A DNA stretch of 16,663 nucleotides from DASZFV01 sp035546175 (GCA_035546175.1 DASZWW010000424.1:1-16663); one strand, 5' to 3'; positions 1 through 7,614 are shown, counted from the first letter of the stretch. Numbers and translations are program-made. The notes: generated by a model from the letters alone, not told the origin.

Positions 1-690
1 CGTGCCCATGAGCGCGCGGCCCATGCCCGTCATGATCGTGCGGACGTCGGCGAAGTCGACGTTGATGAGGCCGGGCGCGATCACGAGATCGCTGATGCCG
101 CGCACGGCGTTCAGGCAGACGTTGTCGACCATGGCGAACGCGTCCTTGAGCGTCGTCTTCATGCCCGCGATGGACACGAGGCGATCGTTCGGGATGACGA
201 TGAGCGCGTCGACGGCCTTGCTGAGCTCGGCGATGCCGTTCGTCGCCTTCTTCTTGCGCTGCGAGCCCTCGAACGCGAAGGGCTTCGTGACGACGCCGAC
301 GGTGAGCGCGCCGAGGTCGCGGGCCACCTGCGCGATGACGGGCGCCGCGCCCGTGCCCGTGCCGCCGCCCATGCCCGCGGTGACGAACACCATGTCCGCG
401 CCCTGCAGCGCCTCGGCGACGCGCGAGGCGTCCTCGAGCGCCGCCGCCTTGCCGACCTCGGGGTTGGCGCCCGCGCCGAGCCCCTTCGTGAGGTTGCGGC
501 CGAGGTGGACCTTCGTGCCGGCCATGCTGGTCTCCAGCACCTGGCAGTCCGTGTTCGCCACGATGAAGTCCACGCCTTCGATGCCGCCCTCGATCATCGT
601 GTTGACGGAGTTGCCTCCGCCGCCGCCGACGCCGATGACCTTGATGGCGGGGCGGCCTGGACCTTGCGCTTCGTCGTCGAACTCAAGCAT
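1..690 (-). CDS. ftsZ: Cell division protein FtsZ (N-terminal 230 codons, 3' end outside window)
   Basis: This is the tubulin-like GTPase that polymerises at midcell to form the division ring. The reading frame is open to the left edge, so only the GTP-binding N-terminal domain and the start of the central region are present (family length is usually about 380 to 400 residues). Visible landmarks are the first glycine-rich nucleotide loop KVIGVGGGGGN (residues 17 to 27), the tubulin signature GGGTGTG (108 to 114), IPNDRL (about 166 to 171), and the synergy-loop motif NVDFADV (210 to 216) with the two aspartates D212 and D215 needed for GTP hydrolysis. The ATG at 690 has AGGAG (696-700) five bases upstream. 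The preceding same-strand gene is a Ser/Thr kinase, 147 bp away, not ftsA. That gap contains an A-rich tract near 735-746 but no convincing sigma-70 promoter. The product call is very secure. Confidence 0.98.
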   Translation of the reverse strand, partial: MLEFDDEAQGPGRPAIKVIGVGGGGGNSVNTMIEGGIEGVDFIVANTDCQVLETSMAGTKVHLGRNLTKGLGAGANPEVGKAAALEDASRVAEALQGADMVFVTAGMGGGTGTGAAPVIAQVARDLGALTVGVVTKPFAFEGSQRKKKATNGIAELSKAVDALIVIPNDRLVSIAGMKTTLKDAFAMVDNVCLNAVRGISDLVIAPGLINVDFADVRTIMTGMGRALMGT

Positions 691-695
691 GTGGG

Positions 696-700
696 CTCCT
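696..700 (-). promoter_or_regulatory. Ribosome binding site of ftsZ
   Basis: AGGAG on the minus strand lies five bases before the ATG at 690. It fixes the ftsZ start and rules out an N-terminal extension into the preceding intergenic region. Confidence 0.8.
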
Positions 701-837
701 CAAACTATCGATCCCATGGCTCGCGAGACGACGCCAATTTTTTGCCTACGATTTTCTTCCGTCGGGGAGCCGCGTCGGCCGCCGCACCGCCGCGGGTGGG
801 CGGGCCGTCCCTCGGATGACCGGCGAGACGGTCGCGC

Positions 838-2634
838 CTAGGCGTGGCCGCCGACCACGGCCGCGCTCTGGCCCGTGACCTCGCGCTCGAGCTCGGGACC
901 GAAGAGGCTGCGCATGAGGCGCGCCGTCTCGGACTTGCCGCCGCCGATGTGGGCGGCGAGCGCGTCGGCGAACTCGGTCGCCGACTGGAAGCGCTCGGCG
1001 GGGTCGAAGGCGAGGGCCTTCGTGAGGACGCCCCGCGCCGGCTCCGGGAACTTGGCGAGGTACTGGAGGTCCTGCTCCGTGAGGCCGTTCGCGGCGCGGT
1101 AGAGGACGTCGAGATCGTTCTCGCCGCTGTAGAGGAGGCGGCCCGTGAGCGCGTAGTGCAGCACGTGCGCGAGGGAGAAGAGGTCGCTGCGGCGGTCGAC
1201 GGCCTGACCGCGCGCCTGCTCGGGCGACATGAAGTTGGCGTTGCCCTTGACCATGCCCACCTGGGTCTGGGTCACGCGGCGGCTCGCCTTCACGATGCCG
1301 AAGTCCGCCAGCTTGACCTCGCCGAGGAGGGAGACCATGACGTTGCCGGCGGAGACGTCGCGGTGGACGATGTTCATGGCCGCGCCGGACTTGTCGCGCC
1401 GCTCGTGCGCGAAGGAGAGGGCCTGCAGCGTCTCGTAGGCGATGTAGTAGGCCACGGACTCGGGGAGGCCCGCGCCGGTGGCGGCGACGACGCGCGGGAG
1501 CAGGCGCCCGAGGTCGCGGCCCACGATGTACTCCTGGGTCATGAAGTACTCGCCGCCGACCACGCCGAAGTCGAAGACGGGGACGATGTTCGAGTGGACG
1601 AGGCCGGCCTGCATGCGCGCCTCGTCGATGAACTGCGCGACCGCCTCCTTGTGGTGGGCGAGCTCGTGGCGGAGGCGCTTGAGCACGAACGTGCGGGAGA
1701 ACCCCTCGACGCCCGTCGCCTCGGCGACGAAGAGCTCGGACATGCCGCCCTCGCCGAGGCGGCCGAGCAGCCGGTAGCGCCCGAAGAGCGAGCCCGGATC
1801 GGCCGAGGGCCTCGTGGCGACGGCGGCCGCCGCGGCGACGCCCGGCGCGCTCGGGATCCGCATGGCGTGGCCGTCGGTGATGGGCCCGCGCGCCGGCGTC
1901 GCGGGGACGGCGCGCGGGTTCGCCGGCGTGCCGAACCGCGACGTGATCTCGTGGAGGGGCGCCACGGGGATGGCGCCCGCGCCCGCGCCGCGCCGGCGCC
2001 CCGAGAGCACGAGCCCGAGGCCGCCCAGGCAGACGACGCCCACGACCGGCCACACGACCGTGCGATCCGCGAGCGGCGACGGCGCGACGGTGGGCGGCGG
2101 CGGCGGCGCCTCCGCGGCCAGGGGCCGTCCGAGCACGAGGAAAGGCTCGCGCTCCACGGCGCCCGGCACGCGCACGGCCGCCGCGACGTAGGCGCCGGAG
2201 TCCAGGCGCACGATCCCCGAGGCGAGGCCCTGCGCCCGCGCGCGCGCGACGAGCTCGGCCTCGGCGGCGGAGACGGCCGGGCCGCGCGTCGCGAGGGGCT
2301 TGCCGTCGGCCAGGACGCGCACGAGCGGGAACGCCTGCCGGTAGGGGCGCCACCAGTCCTCGTTCTCGAACATGTCGACGAGGGTGGCGCCGTCGACGCG
2401 CGCGCGCAGCCCCGCCGCGAGCGGCTCGAGGGTCGCGGCGGCGCTCACCTGCGTCTCGACGGCGCGCCGCTCCTCGGCGTGGCGCGCCTCGGCCTCGCGA
2501 TCGGCCGCCGCGACGAGCGCGGCCTGCGCGCGCGCGCGATCGCCCACGGCGGCGCGCAGGACGAGGATCCCCGCCGAGGGACCGCCGAGCACGAGGACCA
2601 CGCCGGTGATGAAGCGAAGCCGCCGCATGAACAT
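838..2634 (-). CDS. Transmembrane Ser/Thr protein kinase with extracytoplasmic sensor region
   Basis: This 598-residue eukaryotic-type (Hanks) kinase has an inverted layout: sensor first, kinase last. An N-terminal membrane segment (about 7 to 30) is followed by an extracytoplasmic region (about 32 to 190) containing DMFENEDWWRPYR, which looks Cache-like to me but is not certain. A second membrane segment follows (about 193 to 211), then a Pro/Ala-rich linker and the kinase domain (about 287 to 565). The catalytic parts are intact: Gly-rich loop GEGGMS (294 to 299), Lys319, alpha-C Glu338, HRDVSAGN (424 to 431) with Asp426 and Asn431, DFG (444 to 446), and SPEQ in place of APE (470 to 473). 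An ATG at 2634 shares one base with the TGA of the upstream cupredoxin gene, so the two are probably translationally coupled. A TTG at 2637 is a less likely start. The substrate is unknown; ftsZ lies just downstream. Confidence 0.93.
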   Translation of the reverse strand: MFMRRLRFITGVVLVLGGPSAGILVLRAAVGDRARAQAALVAAADREAEARHAEERRAVETQVSAAATLEPLAAGLRARVDGATLVDMFENEDWWRPYRQAFPLVRVLADGKPLATRGPAVSAAEAELVARARAQGLASGIVRLDSGAYVAAAVRVPGAVEREPFLVLGRPLAAEAPPPPPTVAPSPLADRTVVWPVVGVVCLGGLGLVLSGRRRGAGAGAIPVAPLHEITSRFGTPANPRAVPATPARGPITDGHAMRIPSAPGVAAAAAVATRPSADPGSLFGRYRLLGRLGEGGMSELFVAEATGVEGFSRTFVLKRLRHELAHHKEAVAQFIDEARMQAGLVHSNIVPVFDFGVVGGEYFMTQEYIVGRDLGRLLPRVVAATGAGLPESVAYYIAYETLQALSFAHERRDKSGAAMNIVHRDVSAGNVMVSLLGEVKLADFGIVKASRRVTQTQVGMVKGNANFMSPEQARGQAVDRRSDLFSLAHVLHYALTGRLLYSGENDLDVLYRAANGLTEQDLQYLAKFPEPARGVLTKALAFDPAERFQSATEFADALAAHIGGGKSETARLMRSLFGPELEREVTGQSAAVVGGHA

Positions 2635-3578
2635 CAATCCTTGTAGGAGCCGTAGGCCTGTCCGAACTTGTTGGAGTGCGCCGCGGGATCCTGGTGCTCG
2701 AGCGAGAACGACACCTCGGCCGTGCCGCCCGTGACCTCGACGCGCTGGGCGACGGGCTTCGTCTCGGGGCTCCAGGCGACGAGGCGCCGCGTCCCGGCCG
2801 GGACGTTCTCGAGGCGGAAGGTCCCGTCGGGCCGCACCTTGGTGAAGAGCGCGTTGGGGACGACGAGGATCTTCGCCGACATCTTCTGGTGGAGGTTGCA
2901 GTAGACCTCGACGACGCCCGGCCCCGTGACGGTGACGGAGCGCGCCTTGTCGCCGGCCTGATACGTCCCGAGGTCGAAGGTGTTGCGCGGCGAGTTGGAG
3001 AAGACGTTGTGGTAGACGGAGTCGAGGTTGGGGAAGACCACGTTCGTGCCGGACGGCACGACGGCGACGCGCGGGCTGAACTGCCGTCCCTCCTGCTTGA
3101 TCTCGATGCCCTTGCGGGGGCCTTGCGGCCCGTGACCGTCGACGTAGACGTAGACGTCGGCGGCCGAGCCGCCCGTGACCGCGACGCGGCCCTCGATGGC
3201 GCCGACGTGGCGGTCGGGCGACGCCGGCGCGCCCCCGGACTTCTTGAGGCTCCTGTGCGCGGCGTCGGCCGCGCCCGCCTCGCCCGGCGCGGCCGGCGGA
3301 GCGGGCGAGGCCTCGGCCGTGGGCGGGACGGTCCCCTGGCCGCGCAGCAGCCGCAGCAGCATGTCGTAGCGCTGCTGCTCCGTCTGCAGCATCTCGATGA
3401 TGAGCTGCCGCTGCTCGCGCACCTCGCCTTGCAGCTTGGCGAACTCCGCGCGCGTGGGCGGACCCGCCGGGGCGGGCTCGGCCTTCTCGGACTTGCCCTC
3501 CTGCGCGCGCGCCGGCAGCGCGACGGCGAGCGCCACGAGGACGCCGGTGACGATCGGCCTTCGAGCTCTCATGATCAT
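2634..3578 (-). CDS. Secreted amicyanin-like cupredoxin with carboxypeptidase-regulatory-like C-terminal domain
   Basis: This 314-residue exported protein begins with a signal peptide (cleavage expected after ARA near residue 25). A predicted coiled coil follows (about 43 to 80), then a Pro/Ala-rich linker and a cupredoxin domain (about 125 to 240). All four type 1 copper ligands can be proposed: His190 in VYHNVF, and Cys227, His230 and Met233 in YCNLHQKM. The C-x2-H-x2-M spacing is that of amicyanin. Residues about 245 to 293 (DGTFRLENVPAG) resemble a carboxypeptidase-regulatory/SdrD-B-like beta sandwich. Proteins of this build are often labelled methylamine utilization protein, but no mau gene is visible here. 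The ATG at 3578 has GAGG five bases upstream. The upstream porin gene ends seven bases away and the downstream kinase start overlaps this stop, so the three form one operon. It likely transfers electrons or senses copper in the periplasm. Confidence 0.88.
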   Translation of the reverse strand: MIMRARRPIVTGVLVALAVALPARAQEGKSEKAEPAPAGPPTRAEFAKLQGEVREQRQLIIEMLQTEQQRYDMLLRLLRGQGTVPPTAEASPAPPAAPGEAGAADAAHRSLKKSGGAPASPDRHVGAIEGRVAVTGGSAADVYVYVDGHGPQGPRKGIEIKQEGRQFSPRVAVVPSGTNVVFPNLDSVYHNVFSNSPRNTFDLGTYQAGDKARSVTVTGPGVVEVYCNLHQKMSAKILVVPNALFTKVRPDGTFRLENVPAGTRRLVAWSPETKPVAQRVEVTGGTAEVSFSLEHQDPAAHSNKFGQAYGSYKD

Positions 3579-3585
3579 GTTCGCC

Positions 3586-5016
3586 TCATTCGATCAGCAC
3601 GAGCGACGACGTGAAGACGTTGTCGGGGATGTTGGGGACGCCGTCGTACTCGCCGTTCCACAGGTACTCGGCCTTGAGCACGATGCGGTCGCTGAAGCTG
3701 ACGTGGACGCCGCCCGTGGCGCGCCACGACTTCGTGAGGTAGGCGCGGTTGGCGGTGAGGGGGGTCGTCGCGTCGCCGAGCCACACGAAGGCGTCGCGGT
3801 ACTCGCCGCGCGCGAGCACGCCGAAGTGGGGCAGCAGGAAGGCGTCGAGCTCAACGTAGCCGCCGCCGTGCAGGTCGAGCCCGTAGACGGCGTTCGTGGC
3901 GTCGCCGGGGGCGTGGCCCTTGAGCCACTGCGCCTTGAGATCGGCGTAGCGCGTGCGCAGCTGGAAGTCGGCGCCCGCGAACCACATCTTCCCGTCCGAG
4001 TTCGGCGAGCGGTCCTGCGCGCCCCACGACCCCGAGCCGCCGAGCTCCATGTCGACGGGCAGCGGCGGGTGCAGCGACACGCGGCCGCTCAGCGTCTTGC
4101 CGAGGTTCGTGTCGATCTCGTTGTAGAAGTGGAACATCTCCTGCGTGAACGAACCGTTCGTGACGGCGCCCGCGAGGACGATCAGGTCGTCGGGGCCGAG
4201 CTTGGAGCGCGCCTTGAGGCCCACCGCCGTGCCCGTCGTGTAGCGGGCGATGAGCGAGGGCGTGATGCCGTAGCGCTGGTTCGATTTGCGCTCGCGGTAC
4301 TCGATGCCGATCACCGAGTCGACCTTGCCCACGAAGATCGAGGTCTTCTGCTCGCGGCCCAGCATCCACTCGAGCTGCGCGATGTCCACGTCGAAGACGT
4401 CGCCGAGGCTGAAGTTCGAGCCGCTGCGGGGCGTGAAGTTCACGCTCGCCGTGGCGATGGCCGATGGCCCCAGGCCCGAGGTGAGGTTGAGGTTCACCTC
4501 GTTGGCGATGAAGCTCGGCGCGCCGCCCGCGTGGATGCTGTCGAAGCGCCCGGGCGCGCCCGTGGCGTCGCCCAGGCTCGCGACCTCGCCGCGCGTGTTG
4601 ACGGCCGGCGCGAGGATGTCGCCCAGGAAGACCCAGCCGTAACGGCCGGCGTACTGCGGGAAGAACAGGTTGGCCTGGTCGCGGATGATGCCCGCGCCGT
4701 TCCCCTGCGCCGCGAAGAACCCGAGGTCGAGGTAGCCGCCGACGATCACGCGCGGCTGCCGGCCGACGATCACGGACTGCTGCTGATCGAGCCGCGCCTC
4801 GAGCTCGGCGATCTTCGCGAAGGGATCGACGGCGCTGTCGGCCGCGCCGTCGTCGGGGGCGTTCAGGTTCGGCTGCGGCGGCTCCCCGGGCGCCGGCGTG
4901 GGGGGTGAGCTCGGCTCGCTGTCGCCCGTCTGCGCGCGGGCCGCCTGGCCGGCGCCGACGGCCGCCGCCAACACCGCGACGGCGGCCGTGCACTTCCAAC
5001 GTCCGCGATTGTTCAT
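3586..5016 (-). CDS. Porin-like outer membrane beta-barrel protein
   Basis: This is a 476-residue predicted outer-membrane protein. A signal peptide (residues 1 to 28, cleaved after ARA) is followed by a Pro/Ser-rich linker, a short coiled-coil-like stretch (about 59 to 80, IAELEARLDQQQ), and then a long series of alternating polar and hydrophobic strands typical of a porin. Examples are GGYLDLGFFAAQ, VNFTPRSGSNFSLGDV, KVDSVIGIEYRERK and ITPSLIARYTTGT. The coiled coil before the barrel recalls trimeric porins that bind peptidoglycan through an N-terminal helix. The C-terminus ends in SLVLIE, not the usual terminal phenylalanine. It is the first gene of the operon with the cupredoxin and kinase. 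The ATG at 5016 has no clear Shine-Dalgarno sequence, which is unusual here. The substrate cannot be deduced. Confidence 0.85.
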   Translation of the reverse strand: MNNRGRWKCTAAVAVLAAAVGAGQAARAQTGDSEPSSPPTPAPGEPPQPNLNAPDDGAADSAVDPFAKIAELEARLDQQQSVIVGRQPRVIVGGYLDLGFFAAQGNGAGIIRDQANLFFPQYAGRYGWVFLGDILAPAVNTRGEVASLGDATGAPGRFDSIHAGGAPSFIANEVNLNLTSGLGPSAIATASVNFTPRSGSNFSLGDVFDVDIAQLEWMLGREQKTSIFVGKVDSVIGIEYRERKSNQRYGITPSLIARYTTGTAVGLKARSKLGPDDLIVLAGAVTNGSFTQEMFHFYNEIDTNLGKTLSGRVSLHPPLPVDMELGGSGSWGAQDRSPNSDGKMWFAGADFQLRTRYADLKAQWLKGHAPGDATNAVYGLDLHGGGYVELDAFLLPHFGVLARGEYRDAFVWLGDATTPLTANRAYLTKSWRATGGVHVSFSDRIVLKAEYLWNGEYDGVPNIPDNVFTSSLVLIE

Positions 5017-5070
5017 TGGACAAACCAGAAATCGGTTTGATTACGAAAAAATGAACAATTTCAAATGAAC
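5017..5070 (-). promoter_or_regulatory. AT-rich leader with paired AAATGAAC boxes
   Basis: The untranslated leader of the porin operon holds two exact copies of AAATGAAC (5049-5056 and 5063-5070, starts 14 bp apart, written on the plus strand). Next to the start codon is an imperfect inverted repeat AAACC-N7-GGTTT. The sequence CTGGTT(T)GTCC occurs both at the candidate -35 region and directly before the start codon. These could be operator sites or leader RNA structure. No known regulator motif is recognised. Confidence 0.35.
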
Positions 5071-5085
5071 GGTAACGGACCGAAC

Positions 5086-5114
5086 GTTATGAGCGTTTGT
5101 TGATTGTCGGACAA
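5086..5114 (-). promoter_or_regulatory. Candidate sigma-70-type promoter of the porin-cupredoxin-kinase operon
   Basis: Read on the minus strand, TTGTCC (5114-5109) and CATAAC (5091-5086) each match four of six consensus bases and are exactly 17 bp apart. The pair sits in an AT-rich stretch that stands out from the GC-rich surroundings and points into the porin gene. The -35 box is half of a palindrome TTGTCGGACAA (5104-5114), so a regulator could bind there. This is a by-eye call without transcript data. Confidence 0.4.
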
Positions 5115-5139
5115 CCAGGCGCCGCGTGACCCCTGGGGT

Positions 5140-5164
5140 GCGGCGGCTCCGCCCGCGCCGCCGC
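5140..5164 (-). terminator. Stem-loop directly after the di-haem oxidoreductase gene
   Basis: A perfect 8-bp inverted repeat, GCGGCGGC (5140-5147) and GCCGCCGC (5157-5164) with a 9-base loop, begins immediately after the TGA at 5165. There is no T-rich tail, so it is not a classical intrinsic terminator. It may still end or stabilise the transcript. One arm can also pair with CGCCGC at 5120-5125, around the inner palindrome ACCCCTGGGGT (5129-5139), which gives an alternative fold. Confidence 0.4.
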
Positions 5165-7609
5165 TCAAATGCACCCGAGGAAGTCGAGGAGCGCCTGGCG
5201 CGTCGTCGCGTCGAGCGCGGCGAAGCCGGCCGCGGCCGGGGCGGCCTGTCCGCCGTGCGCGGCGATGGCGTCCGAGAGCGTCGCCGCGCGCCCGTCGTGC
5301 AGGAAGTGCACGCGGTCGGAGGCGCGCCAGAGCGGCGCCGTCCGCCACTCGCTGCCGCCCGCCGACCCGGCGACGAAGTGGTCGTCGAAGGCGGCGCCCA
5401 TGTCGTGCACGAGCAGGTCCGAGTACAGGTTGATCGTGCGGCCCGGGCCGGGGAACGACGGCGTGTGGCAGCCCGCGCAGCCGAGCGTCGTGAAGGTCGT
5501 CGCGCCCGCCGAGGCGAGGCAGGTGGTCGCGTCGGGGACGGCGGGATCGAGGGTGTTCATGAAGGCCGTGACCGCCTGGACGGGCACGGCGTCGATCTCC
5601 GGGTCGACGAGGGCGGCGCCGCACGCGCGCACCTCGTCTCGAGGCACGAGCGGGTTGGTGACCCCCATCTCGTGCGTGAACGCGTCGCCCATGAACTCGA
5701 CGAGCGTCGCGAACTGGGCCTTCCAGCCGAAGCGCCCGAGGCGGCCGTCGCCGAGCACGTTCACCTTGCCGCGCACGGCGGCGGGCTCGGCCGCCTGCGC
5801 CGCGAGGATGTCGCGGTTCTGGACGAAGTCCATGAGCGCCGTCCCGCGCAGGGTCATGGCGCTCCGCTTCGACGTGACGTTGGCCAGCGGCGGCAGCCCC
5901 GGGCGCAGACCGCACGGGAAGCCGAGCTCGGAGATCGAGTGCGCGCGCGCGACCGGGCCGCCGAGGCCGACGAGCGGATCGAACATGCCGTTCGCGACGC
6001 GGCCCACGCGCGTGACGAAGGTGTCGGCCGTCGCGCCCATGCCGCCCTGGATCGGATCGTTGTGGCAGTCGCCGCAGGCCCGCCCGTTGAAGAGCGGACC
6101 CACGAGCTGGAGCGGCGAGAGGTCGGTCGCGAACATGTCGGCGCCCATGCCGATGAGATCCGCGGCGCCCGCGCGGCGCGCGTGATCGACCATCGTGGGC
6201 GTGACGAGGCCGTCGCCGAAGGCCGGCAGCTCGAGCACGGCGCCGTCGCCGCCGTCCATGACCGCCGTCACCCACAGCGTCTGCGCGTCCTCGGAGACCG
6301 CGAGGCCGTTCACGCGGAAGGGCGGCAGATCGGCGACCACGCGGCGGACGGCGACCACGTCGCCCGCCTGGGTGATGCGCACGATGGTCGCGTTGCCGCG
6401 GTTGAGGACGTAGAGGTCGGAGCCGCCGCCGAGGGTCGTGTTGCTGGCGAAGTTGTCGGCCGCGACCTCGACCGTCGCGGGCGCGATGTCGACGGGGCGG
6501 TCGAACCAGCGCGAACGGATCACGCGCGGCGCGCCCGTCGCGAAGAGCGTGCCGTCGTCGCTGAGGTCGAGCGCGACGACGCGGTCGGCGAGCGGATCGG
6601 TGACGTAGGCGATCCGCGTCGGGACCCAGTTGAAGGCCAGGCCCACGCGCGTGACGGCGTCGCGGTCCGTCGACTGCGTCGCCGCCACCGTCAGCGCGGG
6701 GAGGGGCGTGAAGGTGCCGGCCGGGGCCAGCGCGTCGACGCCCTTGAGGACGTGGACCTGCACGATGCTGCCGTCGGCCTCGGCGGCCAGGAACACCGCC
6801 TTGCCGGTGCCGTCGGGCGACTTCGTCATGATCGCCGTCGCGACGGCGCCGTGGTCGAGCCCCTCGGTCGAGGCCGGCCCGCGGTTGGTCGCGTCCCCCG
6901 AGAACACGCCGCCGGCGACGGGATCGGGCGCCCCCGCGAGCGGCGCGCCGCTGGGATCGTCGACGGTGATCGTGCCCGCGCCGCTCGCGCCCGAGGGAGC
7001 GTTGGCGATCCAGGGGCGCCCGTTGCCCCGGTTGAGCGAGATGCCGAGGGGCAGGCTCGCGGCGGGCAAGGCGGCGGTCGCCGCGGCTGGGTTGTTGATG
7101 CTGTTGAGGAAGGCCGCGTCCGCGCCGGCGTAGACCCGCGCCCGCCCGTCGGCGGTGGCCGCCTGGCCGCCGGCGACGGCGAGATCGGACGGCACGGTGA
7201 CGAGGCCCTGGCTCACGTCGAGCGACAGCACGCAGCCCGGCGCCTCCGACGGGCGCGCGAGCGGCGCGCCGAAGCTGGACGAGCTGGCGACGAAGAGGCG
7301 CTTGCCGTCGAGGATCATCCCTGGCGCGGTGAGCGCCGCGAAGGGCGCCTTGTCGTGGAACGGGCTGCCGCGGTGGAACGTGCCGATCTGCGTGACGGCG
7401 CCCGCGCCCGGGATGCCCTGCGCGACGACGCGCGCGTGCGTGGGGGGCGCGAAGCCGCGCTCGAAGTCGCGCGAGACCTCGCGCGCGGACAGCGGGTCGC
7501 TCGTCTGCGTGGCCCCGGGCTCGGATCCCGCGCTGCACGCGCCGAGCACGACCGACGCGGCGAGAGCGAGCCAGAGACGAACCTCGCGAGGTGTTTCGAG
7601 CGGCCTCAT
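5165..7609 (-). CDS. Lipoprotein with N-terminal propeller-like region and C-terminal di-haem oxidoreductase (DHOR) domain
   Basis: This is an 814-residue exported lipoprotein: the signal peptide ends in VLGAC with Cys25 as the lipidated residue, and Ser26 predicts outer-membrane sorting. Residues about 50 to 490 look like a beta-propeller, with recurring strands such as RVVALDLSDDGTLFATG and DLYVLNRGN. The C-terminal 320 residues carry two haem c motifs, CGDCH (512 to 516) and CAGCH (711 to 715). They also carry the DHOR (DUF1111-type) signatures LGRFGWKAQFATL (624 to 636), EMGVTNP (647 to 653), EWRTAPLW (754 to 761) and HDGRAATLSDAIAAHGG (771 to 787). Such domains are related to bacterial di-haem peroxidases and MauG, but the substrate is not known. 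The ATG at 7609 has a perfect AGGAGG. The transporter gene ends 43 bp upstream, so the two are probably co-transcribed. Confidence 0.9.
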   Translation of the reverse strand: MRPLETPREVRLWLALAASVVLGACSAGSEPGATQTSDPLSAREVSRDFERGFAPPTHARVVAQGIPGAGAVTQIGTFHRGSPFHDKAPFAALTAPGMILDGKRLFVASSSSFGAPLARPSEAPGCVLSLDVSQGLVTVPSDLAVAGGQAATADGRARVYAGADAAFLNSINNPAAATAALPAASLPLGISLNRGNGRPWIANAPSGASGAGTITVDDPSGAPLAGAPDPVAGGVFSGDATNRGPASTEGLDHGAVATAIMTKSPDGTGKAVFLAAEADGSIVQVHVLKGVDALAPAGTFTPLPALTVAATQSTDRDAVTRVGLAFNWVPTRIAYVTDPLADRVVALDLSDDGTLFATGAPRVIRSRWFDRPVDIAPATVEVAADNFASNTTLGGGSDLYVLNRGNATIVRITQAGDVVAVRRVVADLPPFRVNGLAVSEDAQTLWVTAVMDGGDGAVLELPAFGDGLVTPTMVDHARRAGAADLIGMGADMFATDLSPLQLVGPLFNGRACGDCHNDPIQGGMGATADTFVTRVGRVANGMFDPLVGLGGPVARAHSISELGFPCGLRPGLPPLANVTSKRSAMTLRGTALMDFVQNRDILAAQAAEPAAVRGKVNVLGDGRLGRFGWKAQFATLVEFMGDAFTHEMGVTNPLVPRDEVRACGAALVDPEIDAVPVQAVTAFMNTLDPAVPDATTCLASAGATTFTTLGCAGCHTPSFPGPGRTINLYSDLLVHDMGAAFDDHFVAGSAGGSEWRTAPLWRASDRVHFLHDGRAATLSDAIAAHGGQAAPAAAGFAALDATTRQALLDFLGCI

Positions 7610-7614
7610 GTGTC

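Noticed and set aside
818..833. GACCG-N6-CGGTC hairpin after the kinase stop codon
   Set aside because: Only a five-base stem without a T-tract; expected by chance in such GC-rich DNA.
2..841. Plus-strand open frame opposite ftsZ
   Set aside because: The minus strand gives a textbook FtsZ with all nucleotide motifs; the plus frame is its shadow.
844..2646. Long plus-strand open frame opposite the kinase gene
   Set aside because: Antisense shadow in very GC-rich DNA. Its translation is a monotonous Arg/Gly/Ala/Asp mixture without domains, while the minus strand encodes an intact kinase.
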